Origin: an uncultured Eubacteriales bacterium
Lineage (GTDB): Bacteria > Bacillota > Clostridia > Christensenellales > UBA1242
Assembly: GCA_948695535.1 (NCBI GenBank)
Contig: CAPRTS010000006.1
Span: 8,077 to 70,250 of the forward strand
DNA length: 62,174 nucleotides
Reading direction: 5' to 3'
Position 1 is the stretch's first letter; each line of letters opens with the position of its first letter. The notes under the pieces are model-generated. The model did no database searches. It saw nothing but the letters and a program-made list of their open reading frames with translations, and was not told the origin of the DNA. This document shows positions 15,621 through 23,877 of this stretch, piece by piece. A program made the translations under genes and the position numbers.

Positions 15621-15954
15621 TTTGTACCGCCTTGTTGGCTAACAATTCCACAATGGTGTTGGTTGCCCGCGGTAAGAAATAAAAGTATTCGTCGTCATTA
15701 AACATTTTCAAAACAACCGCAATATAGTCCTTGCCGTTCTTTTCACTGGTGCGTTTTTCTAACGAAAAACCTTTGATCGGTTCGATGCCTTGTTCCTTGC
15801 AAGTATCAATCAGTTCGACAATCTCTTTGTCGCACCAAATGTCGGCGGATTTTCCGTTAATCAGTTCCACCCGTACGAAATGATTTTGCTTGCCGTTTTT
15901 CGATGTTTTTGCCACGATTTTAATGTCTTTGACAACTGTGTTTAAGTTTTGCAT
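15613..15954 (-). CDS. Putative ssDNA-binding protein
   Basis: A 113-residue, beta-rich protein with the look of a small OB fold (VVKDIKIVAKTSKNGKQNHF, VRVELINGKSADIW, and YIAVVLKMFNDDEYFYFLP). Filamentous phages encode a gV-type ssDNA-binding protein of about this size, and the position between structural genes and the Zot-like ATPase is compatible. The assignment rests on size, composition and context only. A GGAGG site precedes the ATG. Confidence 0.5.
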   Translation of the reverse strand: MQNLNTVVKDIKIVAKTSKNGKQNHFVRVELINGKSADIWCDKEIVELIDTCKEQGIEPIKGFSLEKRTSEKNGKDYIAVVLKMFNDDEYFYFLPRATNTIVELLANKAVQNG

Positions 15955-16053
15955 TTTTAACCTCCTTTATTGATTTTTTAACCATGTCAGCGTTGTACAC
16001 CCACCGTCATGGTTAATGGTGGGGCTTTTGACGCTAACCCCAAGCGGTTATCA

Positions 16054-17862
16054 TTAGGCAACCAACTTATAATCGGTACCGACCGTGTTGTAATAATAAC
16101 TTTCCCCATCTGTCCAAAATGAGTTAGCATAATGCGGTGCAAAGCCGTCCCATTCTTTGATGTGCCAAGTGTCCGTATCTTTATCAAGAATATAGTGCGT
16201 ATCGATGCTATTTACGGTGTAAATACCGTAAACTTCGTTGCCGTCTGTCCAAATATTAAGCGATACAATACCGTCTAGCCCATACCAAGTTTTTTCGACC
16301 CAAGTATTAGTGGCTCGGTCAAGAACATAATTACGACCACGATAACAATTCTCGCCGTTCGTCCAAATAGAACTACTTGTAAAATTGCTATCCCCGTTCC
16401 ATTTCATGGTGTCCCAAGACAAAGTGTTTTTATCAAAGACATACTGTCGATATTGATATAGTGAGTAATAAGTGTTGTCGCCATCATGCCAAATCTTGCT
16501 ACCAGAATCAATCCCGTAAGACGTACCGCCGAATTTGATTTCACTCCACGTGGAAGTTTGCGAGTTTAACACGTAACTAATTGACGCCGTGTCGGTGTAA
16601 TAAGTGTTGTTGCCGTCCGTCCAAATGTTGTAACCAGTCTGTGGTGTGTACCCGTTCCAAGTCTTAGGTTCCCAAGCCATAGTCGCTTTGTTCAAGACTA
16701 ACTGCGTATCAAAACTGGAATAATAGGTATTTTGTCCGTCTGACCAAATACTACTAGGGCTGCTAATCTTGTCCGCACCCACAATGGTAACTTGTTCAAA
16801 GTATGACCCTGCACTAGTAATGTCGGCGACTAAGGTTAAATCATTGGTAACGGGATAATTGGTTAAGTCGATAATTTCGTCGGCCAGTTTCCACCCGTTA
16901 AAGACTTTGTTGTTACCAATCTCAATCTCGGGAGCAACGACATAGTCGTGGTTACGGACAATTTGGGTGGCGATTGTTTCGTTATTTTGCACGAAGGTAA
17001 CGGTATGCAATTTCGTGAAAACCGCGATAAAAACGGTGTTTTCGGTTACAACATGGTCAGCAAGGTTGATTGGGTTGACGCCGTCTAACGACCAACCGTC
17101 AAAAGCGTAACCGTCTTTGGTGGGTGTAGTCGGTGCGGCAACGGCTTGTCCCTTGGTAATTAAGCAACTGTCAATTTGGGTGTTGTCCGCGACAAAACTG
17201 AGTTGATAACGATAAGTAACGTCGGCGATAAAACGGGTGTTGGTGGTAACTTGGTAGGTGGCTAAATCCACGGGCTGACCGTCGACCGTCCAACCATTGA
17301 AAATCACATACTCGGTAGATACGGGGTCATTAACCATAACCGTGGTGTTCTTGTCGACCACCTGGAAGTTGCAGACTTTGCCGTCAAACTCAAAGGTTAC
17401 CACGGCTTGACCGTCAATTTCTAAGTTCGCGACCAGTTGCTCATAATAGGCGATACTTTTCTTTAAGGCGGTAATTTCCGTGTTCAAACTGGCAATCTTG
17501 TCGTTGTTGGCGGTAATAACGGTTTGTAAATTGTTAATGGTTTGTTCGTTATCCCGTGCCAAGTTTTTTAAGCTGGCGTTGTTTTGGGTCAGTAAGGTAA
17601 TTTCTTGGTTTAACGTATTGACGTTGAGATAGTATTCGTCTACCAAATCGCGGTAGTATTGGACTTGTCCCAAAAGTTCGGTTTCGCTCTTGGCTCCGTC
17701 GGCATAACCTTGGTCGTAACTTTGTTGTAGTTCTTCGGCGGTATAGTATCTGCTGCCGTCAATTGTGCCGATAATGGCAGGCATGGCACAGTAAATGCCG
17801 ATGCCTACCGCGGCGATTAAAAGTACGGACAATAGACTAATCAGGGCGGCTTTTAATTTCAT
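16054..17862 (-). CDS. Adhesin-like protein with coiled coil, InlB repeats and beta-propeller repeats
   Basis: An N-terminal TM/signal helix (residues about 5-27) is followed by a coiled coil (about 55-145), three InlB_B-type repeats (TKDGYAFDGWSLDGV, NKVFNGWKL and a similar one) and six C-terminal Kelch-like units of about 38 residues, consensus IWTDGxNxYY...YVLDxxTxTWxxKxWxG, the last one partial. The architecture suits a receptor-binding virion protein (pIII-like) or a surface adhesin carried by the phage. It is in a minus-strand operon with 1-4 bp overlaps. InlB repeats also occur in the lipoprotein at 9091-11922. Confidence 0.78.
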   Translation of the reverse strand: MKLKAALISLLSVLLIAAVGIGIYCAMPAIIGTIDGSRYYTAEELQQSYDQGYADGAKSETELLGQVQYYRDLVDEYYLNVNTLNQEITLLTQNNASLKNLARDNEQTINNLQTVITANNDKIASLNTEITALKKSIAYYEQLVANLEIDGQAVVTFEFDGKVCNFQVVDKNTTVMVNDPVSTEYVIFNGWTVDGQPVDLATYQVTTNTRFIADVTYRYQLSFVADNTQIDSCLITKGQAVAAPTTPTKDGYAFDGWSLDGVNPINLADHVVTENTVFIAVFTKLHTVTFVQNNETIATQIVRNHDYVVAPEIEIGNNKVFNGWKLADEIIDLTNYPVTNDLTLVADITSAGSYFEQVTIVGADKISSPSSIWSDGQNTYYSSFDTQLVLNKATMAWEPKTWNGYTPQTGYNIWTDGNNTYYTDTASISYVLNSQTSTWSEIKFGGTSYGIDSGSKIWHDGDNTYYSLYQYRQYVFDKNTLSWDTMKWNGDSNFTSSSIWTNGENCYRGRNYVLDRATNTWVEKTWYGLDGIVSLNIWTDGNEVYGIYTVNSIDTHYILDKDTDTWHIKEWDGFAPHYANSFWTDGESYYYNTVGTDYKLVA

Positions 17863-18377
17863 GCGGACACCGCCTTATTAACCACCCGTAAAATCGCGCC
17901 GTTAATTTCCATGTAGGTATTGAGATACGAAACGCTATTGTCGGTGTTGGTAATGGTTATGGTAACTTTGGTATTGCTGGCAAGATATTCGACCACAAAG
18001 TTCAAGTCTGCGGTGGTAATAGTTGCTCCGTCTAAGTTGTAAAACTTAATCGCCAAGTCGCCCGAGATCCGGCCTGCCGTTTGTACCACATGGTTAAGTG
18101 GTTGGTCGTTAAAGAACAAAGTATAGTTATGCTTGGTGCCGTCAAACGCTTGGGCGGCATAGGTGGTGATACTTTGGTATTTTTGATAGTCTTGGCTGTC
18201 AAAGTCAATGCGACCAAAATCGAACCGTGAAAACTCGTCATATTTGTATGGTGTTTCGTAAACAAACACCGTGCCGTACTCACCACTTTGGACACTGAAA
18301 ATGCTAACTAATTCGACCGTGCAAAAAGCACCAATCACGACAAGTATAGTGCAGATAATGTAAACATACCATTTCAT
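17859..18377 (-). CDS. Single-TM protein of the phage-like element, 172 aa
   Basis: An N-terminal TM helix (YIICTILVVIGAFCTVELV) precedes a beta-rich ectodomain. It overlaps both neighbours by 4 bp, so it is tightly coupled. Not recognised; probably a minor virion or assembly protein by context. Confidence 0.65.
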   Translation of the reverse strand: MKWYVYIICTILVVIGAFCTVELVSIFSVQSGEYGTVFVYETPYKYDEFSRFDFGRIDFDSQDYQKYQSITTYAAQAFDGTKHNYTLFFNDQPLNHVVQTAGRISGDLAIKFYNLDGATITTADLNFVVEYLASNTKVTITITNTDNSVSYLNTYMEINGAILRVVNKAVSA

Positions 18378-19636
18378 AATGACACCCCCGAATTTGTGTT
18401 GATTAAGTTGACATTGGTAGTAGTAATTTGGTCGGCGGTTAAACCCGTGTCTTTTAATGAGCCAACCAGTAAACGGAAGTCGTGCTGGGTTTTGGCGGTA
18501 ATCGTTAGGTGATTAACCGTGATACCGTTCATGGCGTAATAGTCAAAACCTAGTACGTTGACATTGAAGTTAGAGATGTTGAACACGACATTGATTTCTA
18601 AATTGTTGTAACCCTTTAATTCGTTGATTAACGCCGTTGACAAGATGTAGTAGAACCCTGCGTCGGCTTGACTGTAACGGGCGGTAAAATCTTGTTCGGT
18701 TAAGTTATAAACTGTGGTGGCGTGCCAGTAGTCAAGGTTGTCGGTTAAACCCGTAATATTGAATTGATTGTCGCCAGCGACCGAACCAAACAAGGATTGT
18801 TTTGTCCAAGCCATACCGCGGTTGTCATAATGGGCCGCCATGGTAAAGTAACTGTTGATTAACCCACGGTTACCAATCGGCGTGTTCTTGGGGTTGCCGT
18901 GTTCGTCTAACTCGTAAATGTGTAAGAAGTCGCCTAGGTCAATTAAGGAAATCACGCCGTCGCCCGTACCATTGGAACTGGACTTGATAATCTGGCGGAC
19001 TTTCAAAAGTAAGTCTTCGTAGGTGTATTGGTGGTCGTAGTAAGTCGTGGTGTTCCAGTTACTGCTTTGGCTAAACATACCCCAGTCGGTAAAAACCGCC
19101 TTGAAAAAGTTACCCGTTGATTTGGCTAAATCAAAACCCGTGGTACTGGTTTGATAGGTGCCGTCCATGGCGACTGCATAAGTGTTGTCGTCAATGTCGA
19201 CATACATTTTTTCGCCCCAAGCGTACTGGTGTCCCGTTGCAAACGATTGGTTGTTGTAACTGTCATAATACCAAAGGTTAGATTGTTCTTGCGTGGTCGG
19301 GTCGGTATATTGGACGGGCTTACCGTCCTTGTCCCAAACTAATTGGAAACCGCGGGCGTAGATACCTTGTTTGGCATAACCGCTGTAAACGTTCATGCGG
19401 AACTCGATAACTTCGTAACCCGTATTGTTTTTGTTGGCGTAATAATTGGCTTCTAGCACGGGCAAATCTTGGTCGGTTACGGGGTCGTAAACTGTGGTGG
19501 CATAAGTTGACGTGATACTGTGTGGCACATAGTTTTTGCCAAACGTGTTGAAATAAATTAGTAACCCCGTCATTAAACAAGCCATTGCAGTTACAAAAAT
19601 TAACGCGATGTTGGCAATGTGAATGGCAATTTTCAT
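18374..19636 (-). CDS. Single-TM protein of the phage-like element, 420 aa
   Basis: One N-terminal TM helix (IANIALIFVTAMACLMTGLLI) precedes about 385 residues of extracytoplasmic sequence rich in Tyr, Asn and Thr. I recognise no domain. Position, membrane anchor and 4-bp overlaps with neighbours suggest a structural or assembly protein. A similar layout (short TM anchor plus large ectodomain) is shared by the next two genes. Confidence 0.65.
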   Translation of the reverse strand: MKIAIHIANIALIFVTAMACLMTGLLIYFNTFGKNYVPHSITSTYATTVYDPVTDQDLPVLEANYYANKNNTGYEVIEFRMNVYSGYAKQGIYARGFQLVWDKDGKPVQYTDPTTQEQSNLWYYDSYNNQSFATGHQYAWGEKMYVDIDDNTYAVAMDGTYQTSTTGFDLAKSTGNFFKAVFTDWGMFSQSSNWNTTTYYDHQYTYEDLLLKVRQIIKSSSNGTGDGVISLIDLGDFLHIYELDEHGNPKNTPIGNRGLINSYFTMAAHYDNRGMAWTKQSLFGSVAGDNQFNITGLTDNLDYWHATTVYNLTEQDFTARYSQADAGFYYILSTALINELKGYNNLEINVVFNISNFNVNVLGFDYYAMNGITVNHLTITAKTQHDFRLLVGSLKDTGLTADQITTTNVNLINTNSGVSL

Positions 19637-20031
19637 TTTGCACCCCCATAACGGTGGGCTTGTTCGATTAGCATGGCGTTATATTCGCGACCAACTAAAT
19701 GACGATAGGTGCTGTGAATTTTTTGACCCGACCAATTTGCCACATTATCTTGACCGTAAATCTTGCCCAGCATTTTGGACTGGTCGCTGTAATAACAAGC
19801 GAAACAACCAGCATCTACCAAGCCAGCACCTTTGTGATAATCGCTTTGCCAAACATTACGGGGACGCCCGTTGTTGTAATTGTCGGCGTTAATTTTCATG
19901 GCTTGCAGACTGGTTTGTGCATTGTTATATTCGCTCGGGTCGAAATAATAGTTTATCTCGTCGCGAATAATCTTTTTCGCTTCCTTGGTGGTTGACTTGG
20001 GTTTGAAACCCTTGGTAAAAAACTGTGCCAT
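19633..20031 (-). CDS. Hypothetical protein of the phage-like element, 132 aa
   Basis: Soluble, no TM, not recognised. Aromatic-rich central part (CFACYYSDQSKMLGKIYG). It sits between the small membrane protein and the 420-residue protein; an AAAGGAG site precedes the ATG. Confidence 0.6.
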   Translation of the reverse strand: MAQFFTKGFKPKSTTKEAKKIIRDEINYYFDPSEYNNAQTSLQAMKINADNYNNGRPRNVWQSDYHKGAGLVDAGCFACYYSDQSKMLGKIYGQDNVANWSGQKIHSTYRHLVGREYNAMLIEQAHRYGGAK

Positions 20032-20041
20032 ATTTACTCCT

Positions 20042-20209
20042 TTACATGATTTTTAGTAGTCCGTTCCAGCCGAAGAAATTGATTGCTTTGGCTAACCACG
20101 CTAAGGCGGTGGCGATAATCTCGAATACTTTGGCAAGAATGGACAGGGGCAAACTCCCGAAACAAACGGCTAACACGATAATGAGAACGATAAACAAGAT
20201 TGTTTTCAT
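20042..20209 (-). CDS. Small hydrophobic protein, 55 aa, candidate major coat protein
   Basis: The minus strand encodes a 55-residue membrane protein starting MKTILFIVLIIVLAVCFGSL, with a second amphipathic/hydrophobic stretch (FEIIATALAWLAKAINFF) and a short basic end. An AAGGA site precedes the ATG, which overlaps the TGA of the upstream gene. Filamentous-phage coat proteins are of this size and hydrophobicity, and the gene lies where the structural block starts, but it lacks the acidic N-terminal segment of classical pVIII. Confidence 0.55.
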   Translation of the reverse strand: MKTILFIVLIIVLAVCFGSLPLSILAKVFEIIATALAWLAKAINFFGWNGLLKIM

Positions 20210-20436
20210 GCTTTGTCCTTGCTTTTTAACTTTTGATAATATGACTTTAATTGTTGTTCATAGTGCTTGCTCATGGCTTCGGTAATTTGGTTAATCACAC
20301 TTTCTTGAGTGTCGGGTAACCCACTGGGGTTAATTTCACTTAACCGGATATAAAGTGGCACATTGAGATAAATTGAACCGTTATTTTTTCGCAAAGCAAT
20401 ACACGCTACTTTTTGATAATAGTGTTCCATAGTCAT
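20206..20436 (-). CDS. Hypothetical protein of the phage-like element, 76 aa
   Basis: Soluble, with a helical charged C-terminus (KHYEQQLKSYYQKLKSKDKA). Overlaps the start of the small membrane protein by 4 bp. Not recognised. Confidence 0.55.
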   Translation of the reverse strand: MTMEHYYQKVACIALRKNNGSIYLNVPLYIRLSEINPSGLPDTQESVINQITEAMSKHYEQQLKSYYQKLKSKDKA

Positions 20437-20440
20437 ATCC

Positions 20441-20668
20441 TTAATTGCGTGGTTTAGGTTTACCCATGGCGTGCCAATCGACTAATTCGCGGGCTTCATC
20501 AACACCAAAGTACCCAATAAATTTGCGTGCGGTTATCTCGTCGACCGATTGCCCACTCAATAGTTTTTCAATCTCGCTAACTTCGACATTAAGTTCGTCT
20601 GCCAAGGTTTCGACACTGATGTCGTACTTCGTCATAAATGCTTGTAAAATTTCTTTTTTGATTTTCAT
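20441..20668 (-). CDS. Small HTH DNA-binding protein, 75 aa
   Basis: A helix-turn-helix resembling the XRE type is visible (KYDISVETLADELNVEVSEI followed by EKLLSGQSVDEITARKF). It lies first in the operon of phage-like genes, where a repressor or activator of the element would be expected. A GGGGGT sequence precedes the ATG. Confidence 0.65.
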   Translation of the reverse strand: MKIKKEILQAFMTKYDISVETLADELNVEVSEIEKLLSGQSVDEITARKFIGYFGVDEARELVDWHAMGKPKPRN

Positions 20669-20760
20669 TTTTACCCCCTACCTATACCCACGAGAAAGGG
20701 CAAACGGCAAGGTTTTTACAAAAATTTTTTTAATTTTTTGAAAATAGTGGCAAGTTGTTG

Positions 20761-21111
20761 TTATAATGCTTGGTGGCTGATACCCGTTTCGCGAGCAATT
20801 TCATGAAGACTTTTATTCTCAAACACCACTTGATAAAGTAAAGTTTTTTGCTTGTTATTTAGTTGAGAAAGTAAGTGTTTGATTTTTATATTCTGTTCTT
20901 TTTGGATAAACTGTGTACAAGGATCAATGACCTTATCTGCAAAATCAATGCCACTATCATTTAGGTAGTTTAGTGAAATATGCCGTCTTGTTTCTCGCCA
21001 GTGGTTGCGTTTTTCTTGGCGTACCAGTTCTTGGTATTGTTTGTAAAACTCGTCCGTAACTGTAATCGTTTGGGTGCTGCCGTCGTTAAATTCATAAGTG
21101 ATTTTTTGCAT
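20761..21111 (-). CDS. Sigma-70-like regulator, C-terminally short
   Basis: The sequence resembles small sigma-factor-like proteins of Bacillota mobile elements (RRHISLNYLNDSGIDFADKV and LNNKQKTLLYQVVFENKSLH followed by EIARETGISHQAL). The region-4 HTH ends at the stop codon, roughly 20 residues before the usual end, so the recognition helix may be incomplete. It may activate the operon downstream, or be decayed. A terminator for upstream minus transcripts lies just behind its start. Confidence 0.6.
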   Translation of the reverse strand: MQKITYEFNDGSTQTITVTDEFYKQYQELVRQEKRNHWRETRRHISLNYLNDSGIDFADKVIDPCTQFIQKEQNIKIKHLLSQLNNKQKTLLYQVVFENKSLHEIARETGISHQAL

Positions 21112-21154
21112 TTTTTACCGCCTTTTAAGGCGGGTTGAAAAAACGCATTAAACG

Positions 21155-21190
21155 AAAAAAGCCCCGACCGTGGTTAAACACAGTCAGGGC
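21155..21190 (-). terminator. Rho-independent terminator
   Basis: Read on minus, a stem of 10 pairs in 12 (GCCCTGACTGTG with CACGGTCGGGGC) closes a 6-nt loop and is followed by TTTTTTCG. It separates the sigma-like gene from upstream minus-strand genes. Confidence 0.85.
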
Positions 21191-21368
21191 GAAACAACAA
21201 CAGTAAGCAAAGCCCAATCTGGGTTTAACCTACTGCGTTACTCATACTCCGTTCAAATGCGGGTTCCAGTACTTCAACAGCACTTTTTATTGGTATATGT
21301 TCCGTTGTAAAAGCAATATCAAGTTAAACAATATTGCGGATAGCAAAATAGATTATGTTGTCGAAAAA

Positions 21369-21584
21369 TTAAAGATTATGAAAAAAAGAACGCGGTGTCG
21401 CGTTCTCGTTAATAGTGTTATTGACTATTTGGGTGGTAACATTGGTTTGGCTGATTTGGACAATTACTTTACGTTTACAGTTAGGACATTTCACGATCGC
21501 ATTTTTGACAATCTCGCCTTGGATAACGATTGTGCCACAACAAGGACAACAAGCAAATTTTTGCTTGGATTGTTGCTTGTTCAA
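21369..21584 (-). CDS. Small zinc-ribbon protein, 71 aa
   Basis: Two CxxC pairs (CCPCCG and CPNCKRK) about 20 residues apart form a zinc ribbon. Phage and plasmid proteins of this size are common; its role is unknown. The start is a TTG, with a weak upstream context. It is divergent from the serine recombinase, with about 290 bp between. Confidence 0.5.
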   Translation of the reverse strand: MNKQQSKQKFACCPCCGTIVIQGEIVKNAIVKCPNCKRKVIVQISQTNVTTQIVNNTINENATPRSFFHNL

Positions 21585-21708
21585 TACAGTATTCTAGCAT
21601 TGTAGAAAATAGTTGCTTCGACATAATTTGTCTATTTACCACAATTTTTGTCGTTTACCTTGTTAAATCGCAATTTATAATCAATTATTTTTAGCATTTT
21701 ATTTTTTC

Positions 21709-21866
21709 TTTACCACTGTCGGCAAGCACCGTCAAGGGCGGCGATTTATCTCCCGTTAGGCATAAAACGCCGTCCGCTTTGCGGCAGACCCTTGACTGTC
21801 CTTACTGTCGCCAGTGGGACGGGTAACCAAGAGGCAATGGCAGAGCCTTGCCTTTTAAGGCAAAAA
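21709..21866 (+). promoter_or_regulatory. Structured leader upstream of the serine recombinase
   Basis: Nested inverted repeats occur here: CCACTG (21712) with CAGTGG (about 21815), GTCAAGGG with CCCTTGAC, and a smaller hairpin TTGCCTT-TT-AAGGCAA ending just before the AAGGAG site. The arrangement could be a structured 5' leader, an att site or a self-regulatory site. The 300 bp upstream of it hold nothing else. Confidence 0.45.
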
Positions 21867-21877
21867 AGGAGTAAAAA

Positions 21878-23401
21878 ATGAAAAATGCCGTAATTTACGC
21901 ACGGTTTAGTTCACATGGTCAAAACGAACAAACGATTGACGGACAAGTCAATATCTGTCGGGACTATGCCGAACGCATGGGGCTACACGTTATCAAGGTT
22001 TACGAAGAGAAAGCCAAGACGGGAACGAACGACCACCGACCCGCGTTTCAAGCCATGATACGGGACGCCATGGGCGATAACTTCCAATACATCATTGTCT
22101 ATATGTTAGACCGTTTTGCCCGTAATCGTCGGGACAGCATTATGTACAAAGAAATGCTGAAACAAGAGCATGGTATCCGTGTCTTGTCGGCAACCCAACA
22201 AATCAGCGATGACGAAGGTGGCGAACTGTACGAGATGTTTACCGAATGGAACGACGAGAAATACAGCAAACGCTTGTCTAAGCGTGTCCACAACGGGTTG
22301 GACATGAGCGTAGAAAATGGCACGTTCACGGGCGGGCATTTACTGTATGGTTATAAATTAGTTGATACTGACCGCAAAGGTAAAAGCGGCACAATCCACA
22401 AAGTCGTGATTGACGAACCCAAAGCCGCAATTATCCGTTACGTGTTTACCGAATACGCCAAGGGTGTGGACAAGAAAGACATTGCCCATGCGTTAAATAC
22501 CAATGGCGAACGCTTTAACGGCAAGCCGTTTCATTTCCGCAGTTTCGATAACTGGTTGTACAATCGCAAATATACGGGCAAGTTTAATCTTGGCAAACGG
22601 GTTTGCGATAAACAATACCCACCAATCATTGACGAAATCACGTTTGAGAAAGTCCAACAACGCTTACATCGTAACCGCCATTTATCTGGCAGTAAAAACG
22701 CTGTCGAACCATATCTCTTAACGGGTAAAGCATTTTGCGGAATCTGCCATACACCCATGACTTCCGATGTGGGGACAAGCCGCGATGGTACTAAACATTA
22801 TTATTACGTTTGCAATCACAAACGCAAAGGTCAATGCACCAAAACTCGTGAAGACAAAGATTTTTTGGAAAAGTATGTTACCGAACAAGTTTGCGAATTT
22901 TTAAGCGACCCAGTCAATGTGGACTATGCCGCCCAATGTGTGGTGGACTTTTACGAGCAACGCACTAGCACCGACGAATTAAAAAGCATTGAAACCAAAA
23001 TCACGCAGACCCAACTCGCTGTCGAAAAGTATACAGTGGCGTTTGTAGAAACCGACAACCAATTACTAAAACTGAATATTGAAAAGAAAATGAAAGAGTA
23101 CGAACGATTACTGGTTGACCTAGAAAAACAAAAAGCCCAAATTATTTTGGAACGTGGGCAAAAAGTAACCAAAGCCCAAATTACCAACTTTATCGCTGAC
23201 CTAATCAAAGGTGAGCCCAATGATAAAGATTATCAAAAACAAATTATCGACAAACTAGTTTTGTGGGTCGAAGTCGACGATAAATCAATCACTTCTTATT
23301 TTACTTTCGGTGCTGGCAAGAATTATCTCAACACTCGTCAAAAAGAAACCAACGAGTTTATGACTTATGTGTTCGAGAATAAACATGCTTGGCAGGGGTA
23401 G
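21878..23401 (+). CDS. Large serine recombinase (site-specific integrase)
   Basis: The 507-residue protein has an N-terminal resolvase domain with the catalytic Ser in YARFSSHGQNEQTIDGQ and the conserved Arg in LDRFARNRRDS, a recombinase domain (about 160-270), a zinc ribbon (CGICHTPM...YVCNHKRKGQC) and a coiled coil (about 365-430). Such enzymes integrate and excise mobile elements without high-energy cofactors. AAGGAG precedes the ATG. Its last codons and stop lie inside tRNA-Gln on the opposite strand (12-bp overlap), suggesting that the current C-terminus was formed by insertion at the tRNA. Confidence 0.93.
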   Translation: MKNAVIYARFSSHGQNEQTIDGQVNICRDYAERMGLHVIKVYEEKAKTGTNDHRPAFQAMIRDAMGDNFQYIIVYMLDRFARNRRDSIMYKEMLKQEHGIRVLSATQQISDDEGGELYEMFTEWNDEKYSKRLSKRVHNGLDMSVENGTFTGGHLLYGYKLVDTDRKGKSGTIHKVVIDEPKAAIIRYVFTEYAKGVDKKDIAHALNTNGERFNGKPFHFRSFDNWLYNRKYTGKFNLGKRVCDKQYPPIIDEITFEKVQQRLHRNRHLSGSKNAVEPYLLTGKAFCGICHTPMTSDVGTSRDGTKHYYYVCNHKRKGQCTKTREDKDFLEKYVTEQVCEFLSDPVNVDYAAQCVVDFYEQRTSTDELKSIETKITQTQLAVEKYTVAFVETDNQLLKLNIEKKMKEYERLLVDLEKQKAQIILERGQKVTKAQITNFIADLIKGEPNDKDYQKQIIDKLVLWVEVDDKSITSYFTFGAGKNYLNTRQKETNEFMTYVFENKHAWQG

Positions 23402-23420
23402 CAGGATTCGAACCTACGAG
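23372..23420. repeat. Inverted repeat arm 1 (tRNA-Gln 3' half plus flank)
   Basis: GTTCGAGAATAAACATGCTT followed by GGCAGGGGTAGCAGGATTCG and AACCTACGA is matched in reverse complement by 23767-23822, with one substitution and a short indel in the flank. The homology extends about 20 bp beyond the tRNA 3' end, which tRNA identity alone does not explain. Confidence 0.8.
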
Positions 23421-23464
23421 TGCGAGAGTCAAAGTCTCGTGCCTTACCGCTTGGCGATACCCCT
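23390..23464 (-). tRNA. tRNA-Gln(TTG)
   Basis: Cloverleaf on minus: acceptor AGGGGTA/TACCCCT, stem CGAGA/TCTCG with loop CTTTGAC (anticodon TTG), T loop TTCGAAT, CCA encoded. The 3' end overlaps the serine recombinase stop. A TATAAT box on minus lies upstream at about 23530. Confidence 0.95.
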
Positions 23465-23492
23465 ACGAGCGTAGCGAGCAGGGGTTGAGCCG

Positions 23493-23650
23493 TGAACAAA
23501 GTGAACCAATACCCCTACAATTAAACTATTATATTGCAAAAATTTACAAATGTAAAGTGTAATTAACTGCGGATAAATAAGTAGTAAAACTTGGCCGTTG
23601 TGTGTTATAATCTAAGGTTAGATGTGGGTGTCGGTTCACTTTGTTCACGG
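23493..23650. repeat. 19-bp perfect inverted repeat between the two tRNA-Gln genes
   Basis: GCCGTGAACAAAGTGAACC (23493-23511) recurs inverted at 23632-23650. Between the arms lie two divergent TATAAT boxes (about 23530 on minus, 23604 on plus), one for each tRNA. The sequence itself is nearly palindromic (GTGAACAAAGTGAAC). Confidence 0.8.
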
Positions 23651-23721
23651 CTTGCATCTTTATCATCACCGGGGTAGTTGTCCTACTGACGTAGGTTAGA
23701 CGCCCTGTGGGTTGCACTCCT

Positions 23722-23795
23722 GGGGGTATCGCCAAGCGGTAAGGCAAATGGCTCTGACCCATTCATCGTAGGTTCGAATCCTGCTACCCCTGCCA
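23722..23795 (+). tRNA. tRNA-Gln(CTG)
   Basis: Cloverleaf on plus: acceptor GGGGGTA/TACCCCT (first pair G-T), loop CTCTGAC (anticodon CTG), T arm identical to tRNA-Gln(TTG), CCA encoded. It decodes CAG. It is divergent from tRNA-Gln(TTG). Confidence 0.93.
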
Positions 23796-23835
23796 AGCAT
23801 GTTTATTTTCGAACAACACCACGGAGCGGAGCAAT
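23767..23835. repeat. Inverted repeat arm 2 and border-like flank
   Basis: Reverse complement of arm 1, followed by TTCGAACAACACCACGGAGC, which resembles CCCGAACAACACCGCAGAGC in the reverse complement of the right island border (26210-26330). Confidence 0.7.
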
Positions 23836-23877
23836 GCTGTTGGCAGACACTGGTATTTTTGAACTTTGACGCTCAAT

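Noticed and set aside
20761..21111. A complete sigma factor
   Set aside because: Only a region-4-like HTH is present and its end appears short; it is described as sigma-like only.
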